From the NCBI RefSeq assembly GCF_024124545.1, contig NZ_JAMXSF010000003.1, positions 1-64,000 of the forward strand: a DNA stretch of 64,000 nucleotides, in the 5' to 3' direction. Position 1 is the first letter of the stretch. Each line of letters opens with the position of its first letter. The notes beneath the pieces are model-generated. The model saw only the letters and a program-made list of their open reading frames with translations. It did no database searches and was not told the origin of the DNA. Source of the DNA: Pseudoalteromonas sp. XMcav2-N (lineage in GTDB: Bacteria > Pseudomonadota > Gammaproteobacteria > Enterobacterales > Alteromonadaceae). Below are positions 26,568 through 36,986 of the stretch, piece after piece. Both the position numbers and the translations under genes were made by a program.

Positions 26568-26596
26568 ACCAAAAAAGAGCGGGTAAAATACCCGCT
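26568..26596 (-). terminator. Intercistronic hairpin between nrdA and nrdB
   Basis: Perfect 8-bp stem AGCGGGTA/TACCCGCT with a 3-nt loop, followed on the minus strand by TCTTTTTT. It is terminator-shaped but within an operon, so it may attenuate nrdB or stabilise the nrdA 3' end. Confidence 0.65.
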
Positions 26597-26604
26597 AACC
26601 ATGA

Positions 26605-28890
26605 TTAGATTTTACAAGCGCCGCCTGCACAATCATCGTCTTCAACCTCAGGTTTCATTTCGTCCTGAGCATCCGATGCACCGTCACGGGTGTTGTGGTA
26701 ATACAGGGTTTTCACACCCAGTTTGTATGCAGTAAGCAAATCTTTAAGCAACAGCTTCATAGGTACTTTACCACCCTCAAACTTAGTCGGGTCGTAGTTC
26801 GTGTTTGCTGAGATAGTTTGATCAACAAACTTTTGCATAATACCTACCAGACCAAGGTAACCATCGTTTGACGGGATATCCCATAGCAGCTCGTAGTTGT
26901 CCTTCAGTCTTTCGTACTCAGGCACAACTTGCTTTAGGATACCATCTTTACTGGCCTTAACGCTAATATGACCGCGTGGTGGCTCGATACCATTGGTTGC
27001 GTTTGAGATCTGTGAGGAGGTCTCTGATGGCATCAGTGCAGACAGGGTAGAGTTACGCATGCCGTACTGCATAATGTCCTGACGCAGTGCGTCCCAGTCA
27101 AGGTGTAGTGGCTCGTTACAGATGTTGTCGACATCTTTCTTGTAGGTATCAATTGGCATAATACCTTTTGCGTACGTTGTCTCATTGAACTTAGGACATG
27201 CGCCGCGTTCCTGAGCCAGCTTGTTGGACGCTTTCATCAGGTAGTACTGAATCGCTTCAAACGTTCTGTGGGTCAGGCCGTTAGCACTGCCATTTGAATA
27301 TTTTACGCCATTCTTAGCCAGGTAGTAGGCATAGTTGATAACACCAATACCCAGTGTACGACGACCCATAGTTGCATTTCTTGCAGCCGGAACAGGGTAG
27401 TCCTGGAAGTCAAGCAAGTTGTCCAAAGCGCGAACGGCTAATTCTGCTAACTCTTCAAGCTCATCCAGGCTGCTGATAGCACCCAGGTTAAAGGCCGACA
27501 GCGTACACAGGGCGATTTCGCCTTCTTCATCATTAACATGACTGAGTGGCTTAGTTGGCAGTGCAATTTCCAGGCACAGGTTAGACTGGCGGATAGGCGC
27601 AACTTTGGCATCAAACGGGCTATGGGTGTTGCAGTGATCGACGTTTTGCAGATAGATACGGCCCGTGCTTGCACGTTCCTGCGCAAACATAGAGAACAGC
27701 TCAAGTGCCTTTATGCGCTTCTTACGGATAGACTCGTCTTGCTCATATTGTACATATAAGCGCTCAAATTTGTCCTGATCCTCAAAGAAGGCATCGTACA
27801 ATCCCGGTACGTCTGACGGACTGAATAGCGTGATGTAGTCATCTTTGATCAGACGCGTGTACATGGTTTTGTTGAATTGAACACCGTAGTCCAGGTGTCT
27901 TACACGGTTTTCCTCAACACCACGGTTGTTCTTCAGAACCAGCAGGTTTTCAACTTCCAGATGCCAAAGCGGGTAGAACAGTGTTGCTGCACCGCCACGC
28001 ACACCACCTTGAGAGCAGCTTTTAACCGCTGTCTGGAAGTGTTTGTAGAATGGAATACAGCCGGTGTGGAAAGCCTCGCCGTTACGGATAGGGCTGCCCA
28101 GAGCACGGATCCGACCTGCATTGACCCCAATCCCAGCGCGCTGACTGACGTATTTTACGATGGCAGATGAGGTGGCGTTAATCGAATCCAGGCTGTCCGC
28201 TGTTTCAATTAACACACACGAGCTGAACTGGCGCGTTGGCGTACGTACGCCCGACATAATAGGTGTCGGCAACGAAATCTTGAACTGTGAAACCGCATCG
28301 TAAAAACGCTTGATGTAATCAAGGCGTGTTTCTTTTGGATAATCTGAAAACAGGCTGGCAGCAACCAGGATATACAGGAACTGAGCACTTTCATAGATTT
28401 CACCCGTTACACGGTTCTGAACCAGGTACTTACCTTCGAGCTGTTTTACCGCAGCATAACTGAACGACATATCACGGTCATGAGCGAGGAAGTCGTTTAG
28501 CTGCTCATATTCTTCACGGGTATAGTCGGTTAAAAGACCTGCATCATAGCGCTTGTCTTCAACCAGTTTAGTCACGTGGTCGTAAAGATGAGGTGGTTCG
28601 AACTGGCCATAGGCCTTCTTGCGCAAATGGAATACAGCCAGACGCGCCGCAAGGTATTGGTAGTCTGGTGTGTCTTTTGAGATTAGATCGGCAGCTGCTT
28701 TAATGATTGTCTCATGAATGTCTTCTGTACGAATACCATCATAAAACTGAATGTGAGACTTAAGCTCGACCTGAGAAACCGACACATTATTCAGGCCTTC
28801 TGCCGCCCAGTTTATCACTCGATGAATTTTATCTAAATCAAGCGGCTCTTTACGGCCGTTTCGTTTACTGACAGATAATTGTTGGTTCAT
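26605..28890 (-). CDS. nrdA: Ribonucleotide reductase class Ia, alpha subunit
   Basis: Reduces ribonucleoside diphosphates to deoxyribonucleotides. About 761 residues: N-terminal ATP-cone (KRNGRKEPLDLDKI), barrel with active-site Cys (RQFSSCVLIE; QSNLCLEI), and the C-terminal redox pair in DDDCAGGACKI. Start 28890 gives the normal family N-terminus (MNQQLSV) and has AGG upstream; an ATG at 28992 would add 34 atypical residues and cross an NrdR box. Upstream NrdR and DnaA boxes fit known nrdAB control. Confidence 0.96.
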   Translation of the reverse strand: MNQQLSVSKRNGRKEPLDLDKIHRVINWAAEGLNNVSVSQVELKSHIQFYDGIRTEDIHETIIKAAADLISKDTPDYQYLAARLAVFHLRKKAYGQFEPPHLYDHVTKLVEDKRYDAGLLTDYTREEYEQLNDFLAHDRDMSFSYAAVKQLEGKYLVQNRVTGEIYESAQFLYILVAASLFSDYPKETRLDYIKRFYDAVSQFKISLPTPIMSGVRTPTRQFSSCVLIETADSLDSINATSSAIVKYVSQRAGIGVNAGRIRALGSPIRNGEAFHTGCIPFYKHFQTAVKSCSQGGVRGGAATLFYPLWHLEVENLLVLKNNRGVEENRVRHLDYGVQFNKTMYTRLIKDDYITLFSPSDVPGLYDAFFEDQDKFERLYVQYEQDESIRKKRIKALELFSMFAQERASTGRIYLQNVDHCNTHSPFDAKVAPIRQSNLCLEIALPTKPLSHVNDEEGEIALCTLSAFNLGAISSLDELEELAELAVRALDNLLDFQDYPVPAARNATMGRRTLGIGVINYAYYLAKNGVKYSNGSANGLTHRTFEAIQYYLMKASNKLAQERGACPKFNETTYAKGIMPIDTYKKDVDNICNEPLHLDWDALRQDIMQYGMRNSTLSALMPSETSSQISNATNGIEPPRGHISVKASKDGILKQVVPEYERLKDNYELLWDIPSNDGYLGLVGIMQKFVDQTISANTNYDPTKFEGGKVPMKLLLKDLLTAYKLGVKTLYYHNTRDGASDAQDEMKPEVEDDDCAGGACKI

Positions 28891-28957
28891 AGCTACGCCT
28901 GTATTCCCCCGGAATGCGGTAATTTTCATCGCATATTCATAATTGCTTAGCATTTCA

Positions 28958-28973
28958 CCACTATATATGGTGT
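28958..28973. promoter_or_regulatory. NrdR box, nrdA-proximal
   Basis: CCACTATATATGGTGT matches 14 of 16 positions of the NrdR consensus (ACACWAWATMTWGTGT). It lies about 70-85 bp upstream of the nrdA start. A weaker match (10 of 16) lies 13 bp further upstream at 28987-29002. Confidence 0.7.
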
Positions 28974-29041
28974 CCGCTAGAAAGAGGATCACAAGATAGT
29001 GGGGTTAGCGTCATTTTGCAATAGAACAACTTTCTATGGAT

Positions 29042-29050
29042 TGTGGATAA
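29042..29050. promoter_or_regulatory. DnaA box upstream of nrdA
   Basis: TGTGGATAA, the complement of the perfect DnaA box TTATCCACA, about 150 bp before nrdA. DnaA binding upstream of nrdAB is known in E. coli. Confidence 0.6.
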
Positions 29051-29221
29051 CATAGGGATAATATTTTTATGTTAGCAAATACTAACCTTCTGCTATCCAA
29101 CGACGCTGTAAGCAAAAAAAAATCAACTCACACCAGTCGATTTTTCGCTTTTTTTAAGAAATTTTCGCAAATTGCACGACTGTTTTTTTTCTGCGCAACT
29201 TTGTTCTCAATATAGTATAAA

Positions 29222-29237
29222 ACACAATATATAGTGG
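29222..29237. promoter_or_regulatory. NrdR box, nrdA-distal
   Basis: ACACAATATATAGTGG matches 15 of 16 positions of the NrdR consensus. It lies about 330 bp upstream of nrdA and 20 bp after the gph stop, much further from the proximal box than the usual closely spaced pair. Confidence 0.65.
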
Positions 29238-29256
29238 TGTTTTATTATCAATGACA

Positions 29257-29904
29257 CTAAATATGAGAAAAGATCGATTCTGGGTTAGTAAGATCCAGAT
29301 CCGCAGACCAGCTGTGTGCCTCTTCCAGGGATGGAATGAAACCCCATAAGGCTGCCGCTGACCTCATACCTGCGGCTTTGGCCGCAGCAATATCTCGAGC
29401 AGCGTCTCCTACATATATACATTGCTCAGGGTTAACTCCCAGTTTTTCTGCCACAAGCAGCAGCGGCTCAGGATGGGGTTTGGCAACGGTTAAGGTATCG
29501 CCACAGACAACGACCTCAATCTCTCTGAGTACGGCGATTTGTGCCAGCAAGGGCAGGGTCAGAAAGGTTGGCTTGTTGGTCATGATGCCCGTTTTGATCC
29601 CTTTCTGCGCAAGAGCCTCCAGTAAAGACTCAACTCCTGTAAAACAGTGTGAGTGAACTGCCAGATTCTGTGCATAGTAGTCGAGCACTTCCTGCTTGAG
29701 CGTTTCGAAGTCGAATTCACTGAGTTTATCACCAAAGCCAACTTCCAATAATGCTTTTACACCATTGGAGATAGCCGGGCTATAAACAGCGCGATCGACT
29801 TGCGCCATACCATGTTTTTTCAAAACGTGGTTCAGTGCACCGCCTAAGTCATCACTGGTATCGAGCAATGTCCCATCGAGGTCAAATATTACGGCCTGTG
29901 TCAT
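29257..29904 (-). CDS. gph: HAD-IA phosphatase, phosphoglycolate phosphatase (Gph) or MupP-like
   Basis: A 215-residue HAD hydrolase with all four motifs: FDLDGTLLD (motif I), MTNKP (II), KPHPEP (III) and YVGDAARD (IV), plus the helical cap of subfamily IA. Family members dephosphorylate phosphoglycolate; in Pseudomonas the homologue next to ubiG is MupP, the MurNAc-6-phosphate phosphatase of cell-wall recycling. The start overlaps the ubiG stop by four bases, so the two are translationally coupled. The substrate cannot be decided from sequence. Confidence 0.85.
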   Translation of the reverse strand: MTQAVIFDLDGTLLDTSDDLGGALNHVLKKHGMAQVDRAVYSPAISNGVKALLEVGFGDKLSEFDFETLKQEVLDYYAQNLAVHSHCFTGVESLLEALAQKGIKTGIMTNKPTFLTLPLLAQIAVLREIEVVVCGDTLTVAKPHPEPLLLVAEKLGVNPEQCIYVGDAARDIAAAKAAGMRSAAALWGFIPSLEEAHSWSADLDLTNPESIFSHI

Positions 29905-30611
29905 GCTAGCTTCTCAAAATGTAGTAGGTAATTGACACTGACATCATTGGTCAGTGTAAAGGTTTTGCCAAACGGGTTGTAGTTAATCCCGGCAGCGCGA
30001 CGTACTTTCAGGCCTTCAGCTTCAGCCCAGCCAATCAAAGTTGAAGGGCGAATGAATTTATTATGGTCATGTGTGCCTGGAGGAACCATTTTTAATACAC
30101 GTTCCGCAGCAACGACAGCAAGTAAGAACGCCTTGTGGGTTTTATTCAATGTTGAAAAAAACACATCAGCCCCGGGTTTGGCTGCTTTTGCAACCGCTGC
30201 AACGATAGATGCAGGATCAGGTACGTGTTCTAACATCTCCATACAGGTGACTACGTCAAACTGCTCGGGGTGGTGTGCAGCAAATTCTTCGGCAGACACT
30301 TTACGGTAGTCTATGCTAACTCCCGCTTCGAGTGCGTGTAATTTAGCAACGTTCAACGGTTCCTGGCCCAAATCAATACCGTGTGCTTTAGCGCCAAGCT
30401 TTGCCATGCTTTCGGTCAGAATGCCGCCACCGCAGCCGACATCCAGCACATTTTTCTCAAATAACCCGCCACAGCGGTCATTGATAAAATCTAATCGCAG
30501 CGGATTGATATCGTGCAGCGGCTTAAATTCGCCTTCGCGATCCCACCAGCGTTCTGCTATCTCTTCAAATTTCGCAATTTCACTTAAATCTACATTTTGA
30601 TGTTCGGTCAT
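29901..30611 (-). CDS. ubiG: Ubiquinone biosynthesis O-methyltransferase
   Basis: Performs both SAM-dependent O-methylations of ubiquinone synthesis. The 236-residue protein has the SAM motif [17 protein letters not shown] near residue 60, the acidic EPLN segment, and the N-terminal [20 protein letters not shown] typical of UbiG. AGGAAG precedes the ATG. It is divergent from gyrA, as in E. coli, and in an operon with the HAD phosphatase. Confidence 0.95.
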   Translation of the reverse strand: MTEHQNVDLSEIAKFEEIAERWWDREGEFKPLHDINPLRLDFINDRCGGLFEKNVLDVGCGGGILTESMAKLGAKAHGIDLGQEPLNVAKLHALEAGVSIDYRKVSAEEFAAHHPEQFDVVTCMEMLEHVPDPASIVAAVAKAAKPGADVFFSTLNKTHKAFLLAVVAAERVLKMVPPGTHDHNKFIRPSTLIGWAEAEGLKVRRAAGINYNPFGKTFTLTNDVSVNYLLHFEKLA

Positions 30612-30793
30612 AAAAAACTTCCTCGTTGAACTGAGGGCATTCTATCGGTATTGGATTAAATTTCCGAGTGATTTAGCCACTGCATTAGGGCAGAAACTAT
30701 GATAGTATCCCCAGTCGAACTAATAATAATTGAGCCTTTTGATGTCCATAGTGTGACACAAAAGGGAAAGACTCTGAAGGAAAGTGGTATTAA

Positions 30794-33457
30794 ATGACTG
30801 ATCTTGCCAATGAAATCCTCCCGGTCAATATCGAAGACGAATTGAAAAATTCCTACCTTGATTACGCGATGAGCGTTATCGTTGGACGTGCGTTGCCGGA
30901 TGTCCGCGATGGCCTGAAGCCTGTACACCGTCGCGTGTTATTCGCAATGAACGAATTGCGTAACGACTGGAACAAACCTTATAAGAAATCAGCCCGTGTT
31001 GTGGGCGACGTGATCGGTAAATACCACCCGCACGGTGATAGTGCGGTTTACGATACCATAGTTCGTATGGCACAGCCTTTCTCACTGCGCTACATGCTGG
31101 TGGATGGTCAGGGTAACTTCGGTTCTGTTGATGGTGACTCGGCAGCTGCGATGCGTTATACCGAAGTGCGTATGGCTAAAATGTCTCATGAGCTATTGGC
31201 TGATCTGGACAAAGAAACCGTAGACTATGTGCCTAACTATGATGGCACTGAGCAAATTCCTGATGTACTGCCAACAAAAGTACCCAACCTGCTGGTGAAT
31301 GGTTCGTCTGGTATCGCGGTTGGTATGGCAACAAACATTCCGCCTCATAACCTGACAGAAGTGATCAACGGCTGTCTGGCTGTGATCCAAAACCCGGACA
31401 TCACTATTGATGAGTTGATTGATTATATCCCGGGTCCGGATTTTCCGACCGCAGCTATCATTAATGGCAAGAAAGGCATCGAGCAGGCTTATAAAACCGG
31501 CCGTGGTAAAGTCTATATTCGTGCCCGCGCAGAGATCGAAACCGACGAGAAAACCGGCAAAGAAACCATCATTGTCAATGAGATCCCATATCAGGTTAAC
31601 AAAGCGCGTTTGATAGAGAAAATCGCCGAGCTGGTTAAAGACAAAAAGGTAGAAGGGATCAGCGCACTGCGTGACGAATCTGACAAAGACGGTATGCGTA
31701 TCGTTATTGAGATCAAACGTGGTGAAGTAGGCGAAGTTGTACTGAACAACCTGTATGCCCAAACTCAGCTACAAACTGTGTTTGGTATCAACATGGTTGC
31801 GCTGGATAACAATCAGCCGAAGTGTTTTAACCTTAAAGAAATGCTTGAAGCCTTTATTGTTCACCGCCGTGAAGTGGTTACGCGTCGTACCGTATATGAC
31901 TTGCGTAAAGCACGTGATCGCGCACACACGCTAGAAGGTTTGGCGATTGCGTTGGCGAACATCGATCCTATTATTGAGCTTATCCGTAAGTCACCGACCC
32001 CGGCAGAGGCAAAAGCTGCACTAACTGCTCGTCCATGGGAGCTGGGTTCTGTACGCTCTATGCTGGAGCGTGCTGGCGAAGAAAACGTGGCACGTCCAGA
32101 CTGGCTTGACGCTGAGCTTGGGATCCGTGATGGTCAGTACTACCTGTCAGAGCAACAAGCTCAGGCTATCCTTGATTTACGCTTACACAAGCTAACAGGC
32201 CTTGAGCATGAAAAGATCTTGGGCGAATACCAGGAGTTACTGGATTTAATTGCAGAGCTATTACTGATTTTGTCATCACCAGATCGTCTGATGGAAGTGA
32301 TCCGTGATGAGCTGGCAGAGATTAAAGAAAACTATGGCGATGATCGCCGTACTGAAATTTCTGCGGCAGCGCACGATATTAGCCTGGAAGATCTGATCAA
32401 CGAAGAAGATGTGGTTGTAACTCTGTCTCACGAAGGCTATGTGAAATATCAGCCGCTATCTGATTACGAAGCGCAGCGTCGTGGTGGTAAAGGTAAAGCT
32501 GCAACTAAGATGAAGGATGAAGACTTCATTGAACGTCTGCTAGTTGCCAATACCCACGATACTATTTTGTGCTTCTCCACCTCAGGGCGCCTGTATTGGC
32601 TTAAAGTGTACCAGTTGCCACTGGCATCACGTGCTGCACGTGGTAAGCCAATCGTTAATTTACTGCCGCTGGAAGCCGATGAGCGTATCACCACGATTCT
32701 GCCGGTTAAACAGTATGAAGACGATAAATTTGTACTGATGGCGACGGCCAATGGTGTCGTGAAGAAGACTCCACTGACAGCATACAGCCGCCAACGTGCA
32801 AGCGGGATTATCGCTATCAACCTGAATGACGGTGATAACCTGATAGGTGCAGATATCACTGATGGCACAAACGACATCATGCTATTCACTGACCATGGTA
32901 AAGTCGTTCGCTTCAACGAGAAGCTGCGCGACTCAGAAACCGGTGAAGTGAAGATTGACCCTGAAACAGGTGAAGAAATGATGGCACTGCGTCCTATGGG
33001 TCGTACTGCTACAGGTGTACGCGGTATTAAGATGCCTGATGACGTGAAAGTTGTTTCGTTAATTGTACCTAAGAATGACGGCGCCATTCTGACCGTGACT
33101 GAAAACGGTTATGGTAAGCGTACGCCACTTGAGGAATATCCAGCGAAGAGCCGTGCAACCCAGGGGGTTGTGTCAATTAAGGTGACTGAGCGTAACGGTC
33201 GTGTGGTTGGGGCCGTACAAGTTCAGGACAATGACGAAATTATGCTGATCTCTAACCGTGGTACCCTGGTACGTACCCGAGTCAACGAGGTATCTACCGT
33301 TGGACGTAATACTCAGGGTGTTATCCTGATAAGAACGGTTGACGACGAGCAGGTAGTTGGTTTACAACGTATCGAAGAGATTGAAATCGACGATACCCTG
33401 GAAGGGGAAGCCGAGCTTGTTGAAACGCCTGACACTGAAGAGCAGGCACCAGAGTAA
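30794..33457 (+). CDS. gyrA: DNA gyrase subunit A
   Basis: Breakage-reunion subunit of gyrase. The 887-residue protein has the active Tyr122 ([10 protein letters not shown]) and a QRDR with Ser83 and Asp87 (GDSAVYDTI), the fluoroquinolone-sensitive residues in E. coli numbering, which this protein follows exactly. The C-terminal beta-pinwheel contains the gyrase box QRRGGKG. The tail is acidic. It has its own strong terminator, so it is a monocistronic unit. Confidence 0.98.
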   Translation: MTDLANEILPVNIEDELKNSYLDYAMSVIVGRALPDVRDGLKPVHRRVLFAMNELRNDWNKPYKKSARVVGDVIGKYHPHGDSAVYDTIVRMAQPFSLRYMLVDGQGNFGSVDGDSAAAMRYTEVRMAKMSHELLADLDKETVDYVPNYDGTEQIPDVLPTKVPNLLVNGSSGIAVGMATNIPPHNLTEVINGCLAVIQNPDITIDELIDYIPGPDFPTAAIINGKKGIEQAYKTGRGKVYIRARAEIETDEKTGKETIIVNEIPYQVNKARLIEKIAELVKDKKVEGISALRDESDKDGMRIVIEIKRGEVGEVVLNNLYAQTQLQTVFGINMVALDNNQPKCFNLKEMLEAFIVHRREVVTRRTVYDLRKARDRAHTLEGLAIALANIDPIIELIRKSPTPAEAKAALTARPWELGSVRSMLERAGEENVARPDWLDAELGIRDGQYYLSEQQAQAILDLRLHKLTGLEHEKILGEYQELLDLIAELLLILSSPDRLMEVIRDELAEIKENYGDDRRTEISAAAHDISLEDLINEEDVVVTLSHEGYVKYQPLSDYEAQRRGGKGKAATKMKDEDFIERLLVANTHDTILCFSTSGRLYWLKVYQLPLASRAARGKPIVNLLPLEADERITTILPVKQYEDDKFVLMATANGVVKKTPLTAYSRQRASGIIAINLNDGDNLIGADITDGTNDIMLFTDHGKVVRFNEKLRDSETGEVKIDPETGEEMMALRPMGRTATGVRGIKMPDDVKVVSLIVPKNDGAILTVTENGYGKRTPLEEYPAKSRATQGVVSIKVTERNGRVVGAVQVQDNDEIMLISNRGTLVRTRVNEVSTVGRNTQGVILIRTVDDEQVVGLQRIEEIEIDDTLEGEAELVETPDTEEQAPE

Positions 33458-33470
33458 TCTGGGTGAAGAT

Positions 33471-33497
33471 AAAAAAGCGGCTTAGGCCGCTTTTTTA
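33471..33497 (+). terminator. gyrA terminator
   Basis: AAGCGGC/GCCGCTT stem with a 4-nt loop, flanked by A and T runs (T6). Confidence 0.9.
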
Positions 33498-33603
33498 TTA
33501 TTTCGACAGACATAATGTGAGCGCACAACATCACGTTCTGTGCGTTCACAAAAATAATTAAGTACACTGCCTGGTGCAGTATAAAAACTGGAATGAGGAA
33601 ATT

Positions 33604-34686
33604 ATGAGCGTTTATAACTTTTGTGCAGGTCCGGCGATGTTACCTCCTGCTGTTATGAAAAAAGCCCAACAAGAATTTATTAACTGGCAGAACCTTGGCG
33701 TCTCTGTCATGGAGATCAGTCACCGTTCAGCGCCATTTCTGGAGCTGGCCCGTGAATGTGAAGCAAGTTTGCGCCGCCTGATGAATATTTCAGATGAATT
33801 TGAGGTGCTATTTATGCACGGTGGTGGTCGCGGCCACTTTGCGGCAGTGCCTCTTAACTTGCACCAGGACGATGCGCCCGGTGTTTACATTGAAAATGGT
33901 ATCTGGTCCTGTGGTGCGACAAAAGAAGGTCAGAAATTCACGCAGGTTGAGGCGATTGATATTCGCCGTGATCAGGAGGGGGTTTTTGATGTGCTGCCTG
34001 TGTCACAGTGGGATTTGCCTGAAAATGCGGCATATATTCACTATTGTCCTAACGAAACCATTGATGGCATAGAGCTATTTGATGTACCAAAGCATCCAAC
34101 CGCGCCGATTGTTGCAGATATGTCTTCAAATATTCTGTCGCGTGAAATGAACGTGGACGACTTTGATTTGATTTATGCTGGTGCACAGAAAAACATTGGC
34201 CCATCAGGGCTCAGTATTGCAATTGTGCGCAAAACGCTGCTTGAGCGCACAGGTTTACCGAGACCTGCTATTTTAGATTACGCAATCGAAGCACAACAGC
34301 AAAGCATGTACAACACGCCACCGACGTTTGCCTGGTATCTGGCCGCCGAGGTATTCAAATACCTTGAGTCCATCGGTGGCGTTAAGGCGATGGAAGCACA
34401 CAATAAAGAAAAGGCTGCGCTTCTGTACGATTACATCGACAGCTCTTCTTTCTACCTGAACAAGGTTGCTAAACACTGCCGCTCTCTGATGAATGTACCA
34501 TTCTGGTTGCACGATGAATCGTTGAATGAAAAATTTCTGTCACAGGCGCAGGAAAACGGCCTGATTGCATTGGAAGGCCACCGTTTTGTGGGCGGGATGC
34601 GAGCCAGTATCTACAATGCAATGCCCGTTGAAGGGATCAAGGCGTTGATCGCATTTATGGAAAAATTCGCCCGGGAGAACAGCTGA
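33604..34686 (+). CDS. serC: Phosphoserine aminotransferase
   Basis: PLP enzyme of serine and pyridoxal phosphate synthesis, converting 3-phosphohydroxypyruvate to phosphoserine. 360 residues; starts [11 protein letters not shown] as usual, with PLP-Lys in [12 protein letters not shown] and [11 protein letters not shown] phosphate-binding residues. The ATG at 33604 with GAGGAAAT upstream is used; an earlier ATG at 33574 would add ten residues not typical of the family. The stop overlaps the aroA start (TGATG), as in the conserved serC-aroA operon. Confidence 0.96.
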   Translation: MSVYNFCAGPAMLPPAVMKKAQQEFINWQNLGVSVMEISHRSAPFLELARECEASLRRLMNISDEFEVLFMHGGGRGHFAAVPLNLHQDDAPGVYIENGIWSCGATKEGQKFTQVEAIDIRRDQEGVFDVLPVSQWDLPENAAYIHYCPNETIDGIELFDVPKHPTAPIVADMSSNILSREMNVDDFDLIYAGAQKNIGPSGLSIAIVRKTLLERTGLPRPAILDYAIEAQQQSMYNTPPTFAWYLAAEVFKYLESIGGVKAMEAHNKEKAALLYDYIDSSSFYLNKVAKHCRSLMNVPFWLHDESLNEKFLSQAQENGLIALEGHRFVGGMRASIYNAMPVEGIKALIAFMEKFARENS

Positions 34687-35963
34687 TGGAGCAACTCAGA
34701 CTAAACGCGATTAACAAGGTGAGCGGCAGGGTTACTTTGCCTGGCTCTAAGAGCCTGTCAAATCGGGTTTTATTATTGGCAGCCTTGTGTGATGGTGTCA
34801 CCCAAGTAAACAACCTGCTCGACAGTGATGATATTCGCCATATGCTGTTAGCGCTTGCAGAGATGGGCGTAAACGTTGAGTTAAACGCGGATAGCACGTC
34901 TGCGCGAGTTTATGGCCAGGGCGGACGTTTCAAAACCCCGTCTGAAGCGTTATTTTTGGGTAACGCGGGAACCGCATTCAGGCCTCTGACTGCCGTGTTG
35001 GCGGCATCTCAGGGCCAGTTTACCCTGATCGGTGAACCTCGAATGGAAGAGCGTCCTATTGGTCATCTTGTTGATGCATTACATACCTTAGGCGCTGACA
35101 TAAAATATTTGAAAAATAAAGACTACCCTCCGCTACAGGTCAACGGGGATGCCATTGAGGGGGGAGACGTTGAAATTGACGGTAGCATTTCAAGTCAGTT
35201 TCTGACGGCTCTGCTTATGGCTGCACCACTGTTTGTCAAGGACACCACCATCCGTATCAAAGGTGAGCTGGTTTCAAAACCCTACATAGACATAACGCTG
35301 GGTGTGATGGCGCAGTTTGGCGTTACGGTTGAGCATGACAACTATCAGATATTTCATGTTAAAGGCCAGCAGGGTTATGTTTCTCCAGGTAGTATCATGG
35401 TTGAAGGTGACGCATCGTCGGCATCTTACTTTATTGCCGCAGCTGCCATTGCCGGCGGTGAAATCGAAATCAATGGTGTGGGACGTAAGAGTGTCCAGGG
35501 AGATATCGGCTTTGCTTCTGTGATGGAGCAAGTAGGTGCGGTGATTGACTGGCATGACGAAAAGTTGGTGGTACGTAAAGGTGAGCTCAACGGGGTTGAT
35601 ATTGACGCCAACGCGATCCCTGATGCTGCAATGACATTGGCGACCGTCGCTTTGTTTGCAAAAGGCAAAACAGCAATTCGCAACATCTATAACTGGCGTG
35701 TCAAAGAAACAGATCGTTTGTACGCGATGGCAACGGAGCTTAAAAAGGTTGGTGCTGAGGTGATTGAAGGGCACGATTTCATCGAAATCACACCGCCAGA
35801 GGCTTTTCACCTGGCAGAGATCGATACCTATAATGACCACCGTATTGCCATGTGCTTCTCTATGTTGGCCGTAGGTGGGGTGGATGTCATCATTAACGAC
35901 CCTGGCTGTACAGCGAAAACCTTCCCAACTTACTTTGACGTTTTGTCTTCGGTTAGTCAGTAA
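34686..35963 (+). CDS. aroA: 5-enolpyruvylshikimate-3-phosphate synthase
   Basis: Joins shikimate 3-phosphate and PEP in the chorismate pathway; target of glyphosate. 425 residues with [17 protein letters not shown] near the start, the PEP-loop [12 protein letters not shown] and the late [12 protein letters not shown]. The Gly in GNAGTAFRP marks a glyphosate-sensitive class I enzyme by analogy with E. coli. Translationally coupled to serC. Confidence 0.97.
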   Translation: MEQLRLNAINKVSGRVTLPGSKSLSNRVLLLAALCDGVTQVNNLLDSDDIRHMLLALAEMGVNVELNADSTSARVYGQGGRFKTPSEALFLGNAGTAFRPLTAVLAASQGQFTLIGEPRMEERPIGHLVDALHTLGADIKYLKNKDYPPLQVNGDAIEGGDVEIDGSISSQFLTALLMAAPLFVKDTTIRIKGELVSKPYIDITLGVMAQFGVTVEHDNYQIFHVKGQQGYVSPGSIMVEGDASSASYFIAAAAIAGGEIEINGVGRKSVQGDIGFASVMEQVGAVIDWHDEKLVVRKGELNGVDIDANAIPDAAMTLATVALFAKGKTAIRNIYNWRVKETDRLYAMATELKKVGAEVIEGHDFIEITPPEAFHLAEIDTYNDHRIAMCFSMLAVGGVDVIINDPGCTAKTFPTYFDVLSSVSQ

Positions 35964-36013
35964 CATCGAATCGGCTGTCTAGTCGAGTTAGAGAACTGAA
36001 ATATAGCCGCTCT

Positions 36014-36046
36014 CAGGCAACTTGTTGCTTATGAACAGGTTGCCTG
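36014..36046. terminator. 13-bp hairpin after aroA
   Basis: CAGGCAACTTGTT pairs with AACAGGTTGCCTG (one G-U) around a 7-nt loop, 50 bases after aroA. No T run follows, so it may be a processing or 3'-stabilising hairpin rather than a classic terminator. Confidence 0.5.
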
Positions 36047-36182
36047 TCGTACCATCCCACCCATTATTCTTTGTACTGTAAATTTAAAATCAAACAAAAA
36101 GTTACATGTCAATAAGGATCTATTCAGCAAACTTGCGTATAATACTGCCGTTAATTTTTGGTGTGCATTTCGGGAGGTTTAA

Positions 36183-36890
36183 ATGCAGGCTGTAATGCCA
36201 GTAATCACCGTAGACGGTCCAAGCGGCTCAGGTAAAGGAACGGTTTGCCGTTTGCTTGCTGAAAAGCTCGATTGGGACGTGTTGGATAGTGGCGCTATTT
36301 ATCGCGTTTTATCTTTGGCCGCTATTCATCATCATATTGCACTCGATAACGAAGAGGCTTTAGTGCCTCTGGCCGCGAATCTGGATGTTCAGTTTCCAAT
36401 CGATGGCGTTACGAAAAAAATTAAAGTGATACTTGAAGGTGAGGACGTAACACATACCATTCGTAATGAGGAAGTAGGCGCAGCGGCGTCAAAAATAGCC
36501 GCATTACCCCGGGTTCGTGAAGCGCTACTGCGTCGCCAAAGAGCCTTTCGCAGTGAAAGAGGTCTGATTGCCGATGGCAGAGATATGGGCACTATCGTTT
36601 TCCCAAAAGCTGAATTGAAAATTTATTTAACAGCCAGTGCACAAGAGCGTGCAAAGCGTCGTTATCTGGAGTTGAAGGATAAAGGCCTGGATGTTACACT
36701 AGATGGTCTTTTAAGCGAGATTGAAGCTCGTGATGACCGTGATATGAACCGCAAAGTCGCGCCTTTGGTGCCTGCGGATGACGCTATCGTGGTTGATACA
36801 ACTGAATTAGATGCAGAACAAGTGTTTGCGAAAGTCACCACTTTGGTTCAAGAGGCGATTGCCGCTGGTAAATTGCCCGCATCGTTTTAG
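36183..36890 (+). CDS. cmk: Cytidylate kinase
   Basis: Phosphorylates CMP and dCMP. The 235-residue protein has the P-loop [18 protein letters not shown], and [13 protein letters not shown] motifs. The ATG at 36183 follows GGGAGG at ideal spacing; a second ATG four codons in is less likely. Located before rpsA as in most gammaproteobacteria. Confidence 0.96.
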   Translation: MQAVMPVITVDGPSGSGKGTVCRLLAEKLDWDVLDSGAIYRVLSLAAIHHHIALDNEEALVPLAANLDVQFPIDGVTKKIKVILEGEDVTHTIRNEEVGAAASKIAALPRVREALLRRQRAFRSERGLIADGRDMGTIVFPKAELKIYLTASAQERAKRRYLELKDKGLDVTLDGLLSEIEARDDRDMNRKVAPLVPADDAIVVDTTELDAEQVFAKVTTLVQEAIAAGKLPASF

Positions 36891-36986
36891 ATTTTTTTAC
36901 CGCGTTGGCAGGAAGCCGACGTTATATTAACCACCCCATGCAGCATGGTTGCTAATTGGAATGTTTATTTATGAGACGTATTTAGT

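Noticed and set aside
32464..33087. Long antisense ORF within gyrA (and similar ones in sppA at 16706-17125 and the MCP at 45520-46068)
   Set aside because: They are reverse-frame shadows of well-supported genes, with no homology or start signals.
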